Of a stretch of 64,000 nucleotides of DNA, positions 53,670 to 63,051 are shown piece by piece. The notes below the pieces were generated by a model. It saw nothing but the letters and a program-made list of their open reading frames with translations. It had not been told where the DNA came from and ran no database searches. Position numbers and translations under genes: made by a program. Positions within the stretch are counted from its first letter, which is position 1. Every line of letters begins with the position of its first letter. The DNA comes from Corynebacterium singulare (GTDB lineage: Bacteria > Actinomycetota > Actinomycetes > Mycobacteriales > Mycobacteriaceae): positions 806,001 to 870,000 of the forward strand of contig NZ_CP010827.1 in assembly GCF_000833575.1 (NCBI RefSeq), given 5' to 3'.

Positions 53670-54059
53670 ATGCGCATCGGAGAACTCGCCGAACGCGCGG
53701 GCACCACCTCGAAGACGCTCCGGTTCTACGAAGAGCAGGGACTGCTGCCCCCGGCCGACCGGACGCCATCCGGGTACCGCGACTACGCGCCCGACGCCGT
53801 CGCCCGGATCGACTTCGTTCACCGTGGCCAGGCCGCAGGCCTCACCCTCGCCCAGATCCGCCAAATCCTCGACATCCGCGACAGCGGCCACGCGCCCTGC
53901 GAGCACGTGCGAGACCTCCTCGACGCGCGCCTGGCCGAGATCGAGCAGCAGATCGCCCAGCTCACCGCCCTGCACGGCACCATCGCCGACCTCCGGCACG
54001 ACGCCGCGCACCCGGACCCCGACACATGCAGCCCAGACCAGGTCTGCCGGTACCTGTAG
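53670..54059 (+). CDS. merR: MerR family mercury-responsive regulator
   Basis: 129 aa. N-terminal HTH (MRIGELAERAGTTSKTLRFY, then PSGYRDYAPDAVARIDFVHRGQAAGLTLAQI), dimerisation helix, and Cys residues in HAPCEHV and DTCSPDQVCRYL that can coordinate a thiophilic metal. Genetic linkage to merA and the shared operator make Hg(II) the likely signal. Confidence 0.9.
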   Translation: MRIGELAERAGTTSKTLRFYEEQGLLPPADRTPSGYRDYAPDAVARIDFVHRGQAAGLTLAQIRQILDIRDSGHAPCEHVRDLLDARLAEIEQQIAQLTALHGTIADLRHDAAHPDPDTCSPDQVCRYL

Positions 54060-54103
54060 AGGGACGCGGACCGAGAAAACGAGAGCCATAACACGAACAT
54101 GCG

Positions 54104-54352
54104 CTAGCGCATATCGATCACGCCAGTGCCCACCTCAATGTTCTTGGTGGTGGCGGCCACTGCGCCGAGCAGCGGCATCGGGGCTGAGGCTTGCGGTACG
54201 AAGTGGTGGACGCGGAAAGACGCGTTGTTCACACCGATCTCATCTGCTGCCTGGGCGATTTCCAGATGGATCTTCGCAATTTTTTCAGCGGACGGACCAT
54301 GCTGGTTCCCGAAGGCGTAGTGCCCGAAGCTTAAGAATCCGAATGCTGTCAT
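54104..54352 (-). pseudogene. flavin-dependent (luciferase-like) monooxygenase, 3' truncated
   Basis: 82 codons from ATG 54352 with AGGAG 10 nt upstream. MTAFGFLSFGHYAFGNQHGP and HHFVPQASAPMPLLGAVAATTKNIEVGTGVIDMR are the N-terminal quarter of an LLM-class oxidoreductase (normally about 330-350 aa). Homology stops at the mercury-island side. Confidence 0.8.
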
Positions 54353-54450
54353 TGGTTGAATACTCCTAATGATGACGTATCAATAAATAGGGTAGTGTCT
54401 CGCCTGCAGATTGTCACGGCCCAAGGCGGGCCACGCTATAAACTCTGAGT

Positions 54451-54500
54451 GGAGAAGCCCTGGCGAGGTGATGAAGCCGCCGGGAATTGAACCCGAGTCC
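54451..54500 (+). repeat. tmRNA 3'-end copy with its T-arm inverted
   Basis: 54451-54475 matches tmRNA 51825-51849 in 22 of 25 positions in direct orientation. 54476-54500 matches the reverse complement of 51850-51874 in 24 of 25. Together this is a tmRNA tail whose last 25 bp are flipped. Confidence 0.75.
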
Positions 54501-54544
54501 CAGATGCTCGTCCGTGCTCATGGGGCCTGCTTTAGGATGGCCGC

Positions 54545-55162
54545 ATGGATACCGAATCTCTCCGAATTGCAGTCGTCTTGTTTGAAGGCTTTGAGCTTCT
54601 CGACGTCTTCGGACCCGTCCAGCTGCTTCAAGCGGTGCCTGATGTCGCCGTTGTTTTCGCAGGACCGGATGGTGGGCCAGTTGCTAGCTCGCAGGGCGTG
54701 GAAGTGGTGCCGACAATCTCTTATGGGCAGATTGAGTCGGCCGACGCCCTCCTCGTCCCGGGCGGAAAGGGAACCCGGAAGCTCGTGGAAGACGAATCTT
54801 TTCTGTCGTGGCTTCGTGAGGCGGGTACACACGCTCCTTGGACTGCCTCCGTGTGCACGGGCTCTGCGGTCCTGGCGGCTGCCGGGCTCTTGGAGGGCTA
54901 CGCCGCAACGAGCAATAAGCGTGCTTTTAGCTGGGCCACGTCCTTCGGGGGCGATGTGTCCTGGCGGCCGGAGGCGCGGTGGGTGCACGACCGTAATCGA
55001 TGGACCTCCTCAGGTGTTGCGGCGGGCATGGACATGGCGGTCGCGCTCATTGCGCACCTCACTTCCGAAGTTGTTGCCATCGACGCTGTCAACTTTGTGG
55101 AATATGAGCCACACCGCGACAGTGGATGGGATCCTTTTGCGCGGATAAACGGGCTGGTGTAG
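54545..55162 (+). CDS. DJ-1/PfpI family protein
   Basis: 205 aa. IAVVLFEGFELLDVFGPVQLL and the nucleophile elbow ASVCTGSAVLAAAGLL (Cys) are the GATase1/PfpI pattern without a C-terminal AraC domain. Resembles isonitrile-hydratase/ThiJ-like proteins; the substrate is unknown. Confidence 0.88.
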   Translation: MDTESLRIAVVLFEGFELLDVFGPVQLLQAVPDVAVVFAGPDGGPVASSQGVEVVPTISYGQIESADALLVPGGKGTRKLVEDESFLSWLREAGTHAPWTASVCTGSAVLAAAGLLEGYAATSNKRAFSWATSFGGDVSWRPEARWVHDRNRWTSSGVAAGMDMAVALIAHLTSEVVAIDAVNFVEYEPHRDSGWDPFARINGLV

Positions 55163-55217
55163 TCGAGCGGCGACGAAGCTGAGCGTGGGAGCAGAACGTT
55201 CGGGCAATCTGTCGACG

Positions 55218-55271
55218 CTCACGGTAAGTAAGGGGCTAAAAACTGGCGATTTTTGGCCACTATCTACCGTG
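55218..55271. repeat. structured hairpin repeat, copy B
   Basis: CACGGTAAGTA / TATCTACCGTG outer arms, inner stem GGCTAAAAA / TTTTTGGCC. Same architecture as 25000-25053 with a different inner stem. Located after the PfpI gene; likely terminator-like. Confidence 0.6.
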
Positions 55272-55464
55272 GGCGTAGTTGGGGAGAGCCTATAGGTATG
55301 CGGAGGTGAGCAGACGACGAGAAAGTGGAGTCGGAGCAGGGCTGGCTGAACAAAAATGTGACTCATTCCAAAACTATTTGTTACCCAAGTTACATTCCCG
55401 TGGTAGCCTTTCTCCATCAGTGTGACGTGGAGCACTGGGCATAACCCCTACGACAGGAGTATCC

Positions 55465-57144
55465 ATGAACAGCCCAACCAACGCATCGCCACAAGCTGGC
55501 GCGGACAGCACAGAAAAGCCGAGATCATCGCAGTCGAGTGCTGTAAAGGTGCAGAAAAGGTCGAAGCAGCAGTCCAGTGGGGGAATCCTTGATAAGTTCC
55601 TCAATGGCGTGGAGTACATCGGCAATAAGCTGCCGGAGCCTTTCACTATCTTCCTTATCCTCTTCCTCATTACGGGCGTGCTCTCCACCATCATGGCAGC
55701 GATGGGGGTGGAAATTAAGATTCCCGGTTCGGATGAAATTCAGCCGGTTAAAGGCCTGTTTACCGGTGAGGGGCTGACGTGGCTCACCACAACAATGGGG
55801 GAGAACTACATCAACTTCCCGCCCCTAGTGACGGTTCTTCCCATCATGTTGGCCGTTGGCGTGGCAGAGCGCTCCGGGATGCTTTCGGCGCTTATTCGTA
55901 AGCTTTTTGGTTCCGCGAAGCCGTGGCTGCTCCCGTACGCCGTCGGTGTTATTGGTGTGACGGCCTCCGTCATGGCAGATGCCGCTTTCGTCATTGTCCC
56001 GCCGCTGGCCGCCATGGTCTTTAAGGCCGCGGGCCGCCACCCAGTGGCGGGCCTAATTGGTGGCTTCGCTGCGGTAGGCGCAGGTTATTCGACGGCATTG
56101 GTGCCGACCTCACTGGATGCCTTGTTCGCGGGTATCACCACCGCGGTGATGGATACGCTGCCGAATACGGAATTCGCGCCGGTCAATGCGATGTCGAATT
56201 ACTACTTCAACGTGGCCTCCTCCATCGTGTTGGGTGTGCTTGCTGGTCTCATTATTGACAAGGTCATCGAGCCGCGTATGTGGGCGCAGGAGGTACCTAC
56301 CGAGGAAGAAATTGACCCGGAGGATGCCGCTGAGCGCGGCGACCGCGACGAGAATGGTGAGGAACTCAGCTCGGAGCTGCGCTCGGAGGAGAACAAGGGA
56401 CTCATCTGGTCCGGAGTCGCGACGGTCATCCTCACCGCCATCATCCTCTTTGCCGTCCTGCTGCCAGAGTCACCGTGGCGCAATGAAGAGGGAGGCTTCC
56501 TCCCCAAGTCGCCGCTGCTCAACTCCATTGTCTTTTTGGTTTTCGCGTACTTCTTGGTACTCGGCGTCGTCTACGGCAAGGTCGTGGGCACGGTTAAGGG
56601 CATCGAGGACGTTGTCACCATGATGGTCGGCGCGCTCAAGGACATGCTGAGCTTCCTCATTCTGGCCTTCATCCTGGGACAATTCGTGGCTCTGTTCGCC
56701 TGGACAGGCATCGGTACCTTCACTGCGGTGAAGGGCGCGGCCTTCCTCGAGTCCATTGGACTCACCGGCTTCCCGGCCATCTTCGCTTTTATTGCGCTGG
56801 CATCCTGCCTGAACCTTCTCATCATCTCCGGTTCCTCCATGTGGACGCTCATGGCGGCGGTTTTCGTGCCTATGTTTGCTCTGTTGGGCTACGAGCCGGC
56901 CTTCATCCAGGGCGCCTTCCGCGTCGGTGATTCGGCAACCCAGATCATCACTCCGCTGAACCCCTACATGATTGTCATGCTGGGCTTCCTCCAGCGCTAC
57001 GAACGGGATGCCGGCCTGGGCACGCTCATGTCGCGCCTCATGCCCTTCGTGATTCCATTCTTTACCGCGTGGGCCATCTTGCTGGCCGTCTGGTTCTATG
57101 TGGACCTTCCGTTGGGCCCAGGCAACTCGGTCATGATTGGGTAG
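55465..57144 (+). CDS. abgT: AbgT family p-aminobenzoyl-glutamate/drug transporter
   Basis: 559 aa, AGGAG 5 nt upstream. About thirteen membrane segments; FLNGVEYIGNKLPEPFTIFLILFL at the first helix and FRVGDSATQIITPLNPYMIVML near the end are AbgT marks. Family members import p-aminobenzoyl-glutamate or export sulfonamides. Followed 4 bp later by an M20 amidohydrolase, the usual abg partner. Confidence 0.9.
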   Translation: MNSPTNASPQAGADSTEKPRSSQSSAVKVQKRSKQQSSGGILDKFLNGVEYIGNKLPEPFTIFLILFLITGVLSTIMAAMGVEIKIPGSDEIQPVKGLFTGEGLTWLTTTMGENYINFPPLVTVLPIMLAVGVAERSGMLSALIRKLFGSAKPWLLPYAVGVIGVTASVMADAAFVIVPPLAAMVFKAAGRHPVAGLIGGFAAVGAGYSTALVPTSLDALFAGITTAVMDTLPNTEFAPVNAMSNYYFNVASSIVLGVLAGLIIDKVIEPRMWAQEVPTEEEIDPEDAAERGDRDENGEELSSELRSEENKGLIWSGVATVILTAIILFAVLLPESPWRNEEGGFLPKSPLLNSIVFLVFAYFLVLGVVYGKVVGTVKGIEDVVTMMVGALKDMLSFLILAFILGQFVALFAWTGIGTFTAVKGAAFLESIGLTGFPAIFAFIALASCLNLLIISGSSMWTLMAAVFVPMFALLGYEPAFIQGAFRVGDSATQIITPLNPYMIVMLGFLQRYERDAGLGTLMSRLMPFVIPFFTAWAILLAVWFYVDLPLGPGNSVMIG

Positions 57145-57148
57145 AGGT

Positions 57149-58513
57149 ATGAGTCAACCCAACAATCCCTCGACGGCGTATCTGGAGGCGATGGAGGGGG
57201 ACATCGCCAAACGCGTGGCGGCCGCCGCTCCACCCGAGCACCATGGGGAGAACTATGCCGACCAGGCCAAGGTCTGGGATGCGGCCGCGGCGGAGGCTGA
57301 GGTTTTGCGCGAGACTGCCGCGCACATTGTGGCGGATCTGCACGCACATCCTGAAACGGCATTTGCGGAGCATCGCTCTATGGCGGTACTCGCAGACATC
57401 GTGGAACAGCACGGATTCTCCACGCACCGAGGGGCCTATGGCGTGGAGACCGCGTTCGAGGCATCGTGGCAGAGTGAGGACTTTGACCCAGAGCGGCACC
57501 CCACCGTAGCCGTTTTAGCGGAATACGATGCGCTGCCGCAGATTGGTCACGCGTGCGGCCACAATGTCATCGCCGCTGCGGGCTTGTGCGGGTTCCTGGC
57601 GGCGACGGCAGTGCTTGACTCCACCCCCTTCGCCGGCCGCCTCCTGCTCCAAGGAACCCCAGCTGAGGAAGGGCACTCTGGCAAGGAGTACATGATCCGC
57701 GGCGGCAGCCTTGAGGGGGTGGACGCGGCGGTGATGATTCACGGCTTTGGCTATGACATTGGCGCACACGCCTGGGTAGGCCGCCGCATTCTGCGCGTGA
57801 CGTATCGCGGCGTGGCTGCCCACGCGAGCTCCCAGCCCTTCATGGGGCGCAATGCGCTTGATGCTGCAAGCCTGGCCTACCAAGGCATCGGGCTCATGCG
57901 GCAGCAGATGCCCCCGTCGGATCGTGTCCACGCCATCATGTCCGGCGGGGACAGGCCTTCCATCATTCCTAGTTCAGCCGAGATGCATATTTATGTGCGC
58001 TCCTTGGGAACGCGCACTCTCATGGACCTGTCCGGACGTGTTGAGGATATTGTTCGCGGGGCGGCCCTCATGGCTGGAGTGGAGGTGGAGCTCGAGTGGG
58101 ATGAACACCCCATGACGCTGCCGGTGCGCAACAATTCTGCACTAGTGGAACGTTGGGCGGCCACACAGGCGCGCCGGGGCCGCACGGCTTTGCCGGCGGG
58201 GACAGTGCCGGACACGGTGGCGGCGTCGACGGACTTTGGCAATGTCTCTCATTTGGTCCCTGGTCTGCACCCTATGGTGAAAGTCTCACCCGCGGACGTG
58301 GCGCTGCATACCGAGGACTTTGCGCGGTGGGCTGCCACGCCCCAGGCGGTCGATGCCGCCGTGGATTCCGCGGCTGGTTTAGCGCAGGTAGCTCTAGATT
58401 TCTTGGCGGATGCTGAGTTTCGCCGAGCTGTCCGAGAGGACTTCGATAAAGAGGGGCCGGTAGCGGTGGAGGAGCTGCTTGCGAGAGGGGAAAGTGCCCC
58501 CGCGGGGAATTAA
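57149..58513 (+). CDS. abgB: M20 family amidohydrolase (AbgB-like)
   Basis: 454 aa from ATG 57149 just after the transporter stop. Metal-binding EYDALPQIGHACGHN and GTPAEEGHSGKEYMI are intact, with the lid domain GVAAHASSQPFMGRNALDA. Would hydrolyse p-aminobenzoyl-glutamate or a similar acyl-amino acid delivered by the AbgT transporter. Confidence 0.88.
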   Translation: MSQPNNPSTAYLEAMEGDIAKRVAAAAPPEHHGENYADQAKVWDAAAAEAEVLRETAAHIVADLHAHPETAFAEHRSMAVLADIVEQHGFSTHRGAYGVETAFEASWQSEDFDPERHPTVAVLAEYDALPQIGHACGHNVIAAAGLCGFLAATAVLDSTPFAGRLLLQGTPAEEGHSGKEYMIRGGSLEGVDAAVMIHGFGYDIGAHAWVGRRILRVTYRGVAAHASSQPFMGRNALDAASLAYQGIGLMRQQMPPSDRVHAIMSGGDRPSIIPSSAEMHIYVRSLGTRTLMDLSGRVEDIVRGAALMAGVEVELEWDEHPMTLPVRNNSALVERWAATQARRGRTALPAGTVPDTVAASTDFGNVSHLVPGLHPMVKVSPADVALHTEDFARWAATPQAVDAAVDSAAGLAQVALDFLADAEFRRAVREDFDKEGPVAVEELLARGESAPAGN

Positions 58514-58551
58514 GAAACAAAAGTGTGCTTGAAAGGTAACCCTTACATAGG

Positions 58552-58570
58552 TTAGGTTAGGCGACGACGT
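58552..58570 (+). promoter_or_regulatory. DtxR-type iron box (distal)
   Basis: TTAGGTTAGGC left half is a perfect half-site; the right half is weak. About 45 bp before the binding-protein ATG. Confidence 0.55.
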
Positions 58571-58581
58571 TAATTATCGCC

Positions 58582-58600
58582 TGTGGTTAGCCACACCTAA
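58582..58600 (+). promoter_or_regulatory. DtxR-type iron box (proximal)
   Basis: GGTTAGCCACACCTAA, 15 of 19 consensus matches, 14 bp before ATG 58615. Confidence 0.7.
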
Positions 58601-58614
58601 AAAGCAAGGACACT

Positions 58615-59646
58615 ATGTTCACTCTTTCCCGTCGTGTCTTCAGCACGACTACCGCCAAGGTTGCTGCGACCGTCTCCGTGGCAGCGCTTGCGTTGACCGG
58701 TTGCTCCTCCAACTCCGCTGAGGAGTCTCCGGAGACTGCTGGGGCCGAGGCCGCCGATGCCTCCACCATCACGCTGGAGGATAACTTTGGTTCGAAGGAC
58801 GTCACCGCACCAGTGGAGAACCCTGCGGTGACGGATAACCGAGCGTTTGCGGTTCTGGCGCAGTGGGACATCGACCTTGCCGCGGCTCCGCTTCCACTGG
58901 TCCCGAAGTCCTTGCGTGACACCTACAACAAGGACACCGTGGACGTCGATCTGGGCTCCCACAAGGAGCCAGACCTTGAAAGCCTTGTGGCTGCCGAGCC
59001 GGATGTGGTGTGGAATGGCCAGCGTTTCGAGCCCCACCAGGGCGATATGGAAAAGCTGCTTGAGGACGTATCCGTCCTCGATTTCGAGCCGCGCGAGGGC
59101 GAGGACTTCTTCGAGGAGCTCAAGCGCCACACCGAGGCCTTGGGCCAGGTCTTCGGCCACGAAGAGGACGCAGCAAAGCTCATTGCGGACTTCGATGCTG
59201 CGGCCGATCGCGCCAAGAAGGCCTACGACCCAGAGCAGAAGGTCATGGCTGTCAACACCTCCGGTGGCGAGATTGGCTACATTGCCCCGGGCATCGGCCG
59301 CACCTATGGCCCGGTCTTCGACCTACTGGGCCTCAAGCCGGCTCTTGAAGTGGACAATGCCTCTGATGACCACGAGGGCGATGACATCTCTGTGGAGGCT
59401 ATTGCGCAGTCCAACCCGGATTGGATCCTCATCATGGACCGTGATTCCGCCATCTCCAAGGAAGGTGAGCAGGTTACCCCAGGTGAGAAGCTGGTGAAAG
59501 ACAACGCTGCGCTCAAGAACGTGTCTGCCGTCAAGGACGGCAACGTCTACGTCGCCCCGCAGGATACTTATATTGATGAGTCCATCATCACCTACACCGA
59601 GATTCTCAACGCGCTTGCCGACGCCTTCGACAAGGCCAACGCCTAA
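58615..59646 (+). CDS. siderophore ABC transporter substrate-binding lipoprotein (CeuA/FatB-like)
   Basis: 343 aa. Lipobox LTGC (Cys about 30), Glu/Ala-rich linker, then a binding fold of the catecholate/hydroxamate CeuA/FatB/YclQ branch (FAVLAQWDIDLAAAPLPLVPKSL, DLESLVAAEPDVVWNGQRF, AIAQSNPDWILIMDRD). AAGGA precedes the ATG. First gene of a complete uptake operon similar in order to ciuABCD of C. diphtheriae. The two DtxR boxes imply iron repression. Confidence 0.9.
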   Translation: MFTLSRRVFSTTTAKVAATVSVAALALTGCSSNSAEESPETAGAEAADASTITLEDNFGSKDVTAPVENPAVTDNRAFAVLAQWDIDLAAAPLPLVPKSLRDTYNKDTVDVDLGSHKEPDLESLVAAEPDVVWNGQRFEPHQGDMEKLLEDVSVLDFEPREGEDFFEELKRHTEALGQVFGHEEDAAKLIADFDAAADRAKKAYDPEQKVMAVNTSGGEIGYIAPGIGRTYGPVFDLLGLKPALEVDNASDDHEGDDISVEAIAQSNPDWILIMDRDSAISKEGEQVTPGEKLVKDNAALKNVSAVKDGNVYVAPQDTYIDESIITYTEILNALADAFDKANA

Positions 59647-59663
59647 GAACCTCAAGGAGCAGA

Positions 59664-60674
59664 GTGAAAACCGTGACAGTGAGGCCAGATGCACAGGGGG
59701 AACGGGGGGACGTCGCTAAGCGCAGCTCCCGCGAACCTGTCCTGACCTGGACGCTGGGCCTTGGTGTGCTCGGCGTCGTTGCGCTGCTCCTGCTGTCCCT
59801 CATGGTGGGGGAGTACAGCATCCTCGATAATGAGGATGGCTGGACCATGTTCTTTACCACGCGCGTCCCGCGCACTATCGCCCTCGTTCTGGCCGGCGCG
59901 GCCATGGCGATGAGCGGCCTCGTGATGCAGCTGCTCACCCAGAACCGCTTTGTGGAACCCACGACGACTGGTACCACCGAATGGGCCGGGCTGGGTCTGC
60001 TTTTTTCTCTCATTCTTTTCCCCCATGCGTCGGTGTTGGTGAAGATGGTGATTGCCGTGGTCTTCGCCTTCGTGGGCACCATGGTCTTCTTCGCCTTTTT
60101 GCGCCGAGTGGCACTGCGGTCTTCGCTCATCGTGCCGATCATCGGCATCATGCTCGGCGCCGTGGTCTCCGCCGTCTCTTCGTATGTGGCGCTGCGGACG
60201 GACACCTTGCAGCAGCTTGGCATTTGGTTCATGGGATCCTTCACCTCGGTCTACGAGGGGCAATACGAGGTCCTGTGGGTCGTGCTGCTCGTGCTCGTGG
60301 CTGTATATCTCTATGCCGACAAGCTCACTGTGGCCGGCCTGGGCGAGGACATCGCCACCAACATTGGCCTGAACTATCAGCGCATGATTCTGTTAGGCAC
60401 CGGGCTCATCGCGGTGGCCACGGGTGTGGTGACCGTTGTGGTTGGAGCGCTGCCTTTCCTGGGCCTCATCGTTCCCAACGTGGTGAGCATGCTGCGCGGC
60501 GACGACCTACGTGCAAACCTTCCGTGGGTTTGCCTGTTGGGCACTGCCACAGTAACGCTGTGTGACATTCTGGGCCGCGTCATCATTTCCCCGTTTGAGA
60601 TGCCGGTTTCCGTCATCTTGGGCCTGGTGGGTGCCATCGTCTTCGTTGTTTTGATTGTGAGGTCAACCAAGTGA
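59664..60674 (+). CDS. siderophore ABC transporter permease (CeuB-like)
   Basis: 336 aa, FecCD family with about nine membrane segments (AMAMSGLVMQLLTQNRFVEPTTTGTTEWA, then VGALPFLGLIVPNVVSMLRGDDLR). GTG overlap of 4 bp with the next permease gene. Confidence 0.92.
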   Translation: MKTVTVRPDAQGERGDVAKRSSREPVLTWTLGLGVLGVVALLLLSLMVGEYSILDNEDGWTMFFTTRVPRTIALVLAGAAMAMSGLVMQLLTQNRFVEPTTTGTTEWAGLGLLFSLILFPHASVLVKMVIAVVFAFVGTMVFFAFLRRVALRSSLIVPIIGIMLGAVVSAVSSYVALRTDTLQQLGIWFMGSFTSVYEGQYEVLWVVLLVLVAVYLYADKLTVAGLGEDIATNIGLNYQRMILLGTGLIAVATGVVTVVVGALPFLGLIVPNVVSMLRGDDLRANLPWVCLLGTATVTLCDILGRVIISPFEMPVSVILGLVGAIVFVVLIVRSTK

Positions 60675-61729
60675 GTGTCTGTATCTCTGTTCCTGCATCG
60701 ACGACGCAATCCCAGTCTCAGCGCGCGCGTCGCAGCGTGGGAAGCTTCCAGTCCGCTGCCGCGGCCCGTAAGTACTGGGTCATCTTGGCCGCTCTCATCG
60801 CCGCGGGCCTGCTCTTTGCTTTTGGGCTGTTGGCCTACGACAACCCCATGGACTTTGGCACCCGCAAGTGGTGGCTTATTGCACGCCGCCGCGCAGACGC
60901 GGTTACGGCCATGGCAATTGTCGCTGTGTGCCAGGCCGTGGCCACCGTGGCTTTCCACACCGTGACCAACAACCGAATCCTCACGCCCTCCATCATGGGG
61001 TTTGAGTCGCTTTACGTGGCGATTAATACCGCGACCATCTTCTTCCTCGGTGCCGCTGGGCTGACCCAGTCCCGTAATGTGGGCGCGTTCCTAGTCCAGC
61101 TGGTACTCATGGTGGGCCTTTCCTTGGTCTTGTACTCTTGGCTGCTCACCAGCCGCCGAAATAACATGCACGCGATGCTGCTGGTAGGCATCATTATCGG
61201 CGGTGGCTTAGGCTCGCTGTCCACGTTCATGCAGCGCATGTTGACTCCCAGTGAGTTCGATGTGCTCACCGCGCGCCTCTTTGGCTCCGTCAACAATGCG
61301 GAGTCCGAGTACTATCCCATCGCCATCCCGTTGGTCATCGTGGTGACGGTCCTGATGTTCCTCAACTCCCGCCGTCTCAATGTGCTGGCACTCGGCCGCG
61401 ATGCTGCCACGAATCTTGGCGTAAACCACAAGGCCAATGCCATCTACACGCTCATCTTGGTATCCATTCTTATGGCTACGACGACCGCGCTCGTCGGCCC
61501 TATGACCTTCTTGGGCTTCCTCGTGGCCACCCTGGCGTACCAGGCTGCGGAGACCTATGACCACCGCTATCTCTTCCCAATGGCTATGGCCACCGCCTTT
61601 GCCGTGCTCACCAGTGCCTACTTCTTGATGCAGCACGTCTTTTATGCACAGGGTGTTGTCTCCATCATTATTGAGCTGGTAGGCGGCAGCGTTTTCCTCA
61701 TCGTCATTCTGCGAAAGGGCAAGCTGTGA
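60671..61729 (+). CDS. siderophore ABC transporter permease (CeuC-like)
   Basis: 352 aa, FecCD family (AVCQAVATVAFHTVTNNRILTPSIMGFESLY, then TTALVGPMTFLGFLVATLAYQ). Overlaps both neighbours by 4 bp (GTGA), which indicates coupled translation. Confidence 0.92.
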   Translation: MSVCISVPASTTQSQSQRARRSVGSFQSAAAARKYWVILAALIAAGLLFAFGLLAYDNPMDFGTRKWWLIARRRADAVTAMAIVAVCQAVATVAFHTVTNNRILTPSIMGFESLYVAINTATIFFLGAAGLTQSRNVGAFLVQLVLMVGLSLVLYSWLLTSRRNNMHAMLLVGIIIGGGLGSLSTFMQRMLTPSEFDVLTARLFGSVNNAESEYYPIAIPLVIVVTVLMFLNSRRLNVLALGRDAATNLGVNHKANAIYTLILVSILMATTTALVGPMTFLGFLVATLAYQAAETYDHRYLFPMAMATAFAVLTSAYFLMQHVFYAQGVVSIIIELVGGSVFLIVILRKGKL

Positions 61730-62481
61730 TCAAGCTTTCGAAGGTTTCGAAGTCCTACTCTGGTGAGACGAACATTGGTCCCATCGATCTGGAGATCCCT
61801 ACAGGAGGCATCACCGCCCTCATCGGGCCAAACGGTGCCGGAAAATCCACCATGCTCACCATGATTGGCAGGCTTCTCGACGCCGACGAGGGCAGCATCG
61901 AAGTTGCCGGATACGACGTGTCCTCCACGAAGTCCGAGGATCTAGCCAAGATCCTGTCCATCTTGCGTCAGGAGAATCACTTCATCACGAAGTTGACCGT
62001 GCGCCAGCTGGTGAGCTTTGGCCGCTTCCCCTATTCCAAAGGCCGGCTTACAGCCGAGGATGAAGAAATAGTCTCGCGCTACATTGATTTCTTCCGACTA
62101 GGGGAGATGGAGAATCGCTACCTCGATGAGCTCTCTGGTGGTCAGCGCCAGCGCGCCTACGTAGCCATGGTGCTGTGCCAGGAGACGGACTACGTGCTTC
62201 TCGACGAACCCCTCAACAACCTCGACATCTCCCATTCAGTGGAGATGATGAAGCACCTGCGAAAAGCAGCCAAGGAATTTGGCCGAACCATCATCATTGT
62301 TCTCCATGACATCAACTTCGCTGCGCGCTATGCCGACTACATCTGCGCTGCTAAGGATGGCAACATCGTGGCCTTCGGTGGCCCGGAAGAGATCATGCAG
62401 GATGATGTGCTCACCCCAATCTTCGAAACTCCTATCACAGTCATCGATGGTCCGGATGGGCTTTTGGCTTGTTATCACTAA
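61726..62481 (+). CDS. siderophore ABC transporter ATP-binding protein (CeuD-like)
   Basis: 251 aa, GTG start. Walker A GPNGAGKST, signature LSGGQRQRAYVAMVL, Walker B DYVLLDEPLNNLDI. Last gene of the operon; terminator follows. Confidence 0.93.
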   Translation: MIKLSKVSKSYSGETNIGPIDLEIPTGGITALIGPNGAGKSTMLTMIGRLLDADEGSIEVAGYDVSSTKSEDLAKILSILRQENHFITKLTVRQLVSFGRFPYSKGRLTAEDEEIVSRYIDFFRLGEMENRYLDELSGGQRQRAYVAMVLCQETDYVLLDEPLNNLDISHSVEMMKHLRKAAKEFGRTIIIVLHDINFAARYADYICAAKDGNIVAFGGPEEIMQDDVLTPIFETPITVIDGPDGLLACYH

Positions 62482-62496
62482 AAGCCCGCATAATTC

Positions 62497-62537
62497 ATCG
62501 CCTGGAAGGCCGTAGAAATACGAGCTAACCAGGCGAT
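62497..62537 (+). terminator. terminator of the siderophore operon
   Basis: ATCGCCTGG (62497-62505) pairs with CCAGGCGAT (62529-62537), then TTGTTGTTTG. Confidence 0.85.
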
Positions 62538-62648
62538 TTGTTGTTTGTTGGGGGTGTGCGTATATTAATTCGAGTCGCCGCGAGGTAGCCGGGAGGTTAA
62601 CTGGTGGTAGATGCTGGACGGTTTGTTTGGCTGCCTGCTGGGTTGGTT

Positions 62649-62677
62649 TTGACTTGTGTGGGTTGGTTGGGTAGGCT
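62649..62677 (+). promoter_or_regulatory. probable rRNA operon promoter
   Basis: TTGACT at 62649-62654, 17-bp spacer, TAGGCT at 62672-62677. About 375 nt of leader follow, T/G-rich, containing GTGAGAACTCAATAGTGTGCC-like sequence near 62740, a motif seen in actinobacterial rRNA leaders and spacers. Short frames in 62540-63050 are not genes. Confidence 0.6.
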
Positions 62678-63051
62678 TGTTCGGGCCGCTTGCGGGAGGT
62701 TAACGTTTGGTTAATTTTCTTGTGGTGTGCGGATGATGTGTGAGAACTCAATAGTGTGCCAATGTACTTTTTTGTGTTGGTTGGTTTTTATTGTTCTGGC
62801 TGTGTTGTGCTGTGTGTGCGGCATGGTTGGTGTATGCCGGATGGCGCTTTTTCAAGCGGCGTCATTGTAAATAACAGTAAGTTGTTTGGGCGTATTGATT
62901 TAAATCTTCTAACGTGGCCAGCCTCCTGTATCCCCGTCGGGTTGGGGGTTGGTTGTTGATTTTTTCTTTATGTAATTTTTGGATATGCCAGTCCGTGCTG
63001 TGCACGGTTTGGTTTGTCTTTTTGTCTAGGTTTGGGCTTTTCACGGCCTTT

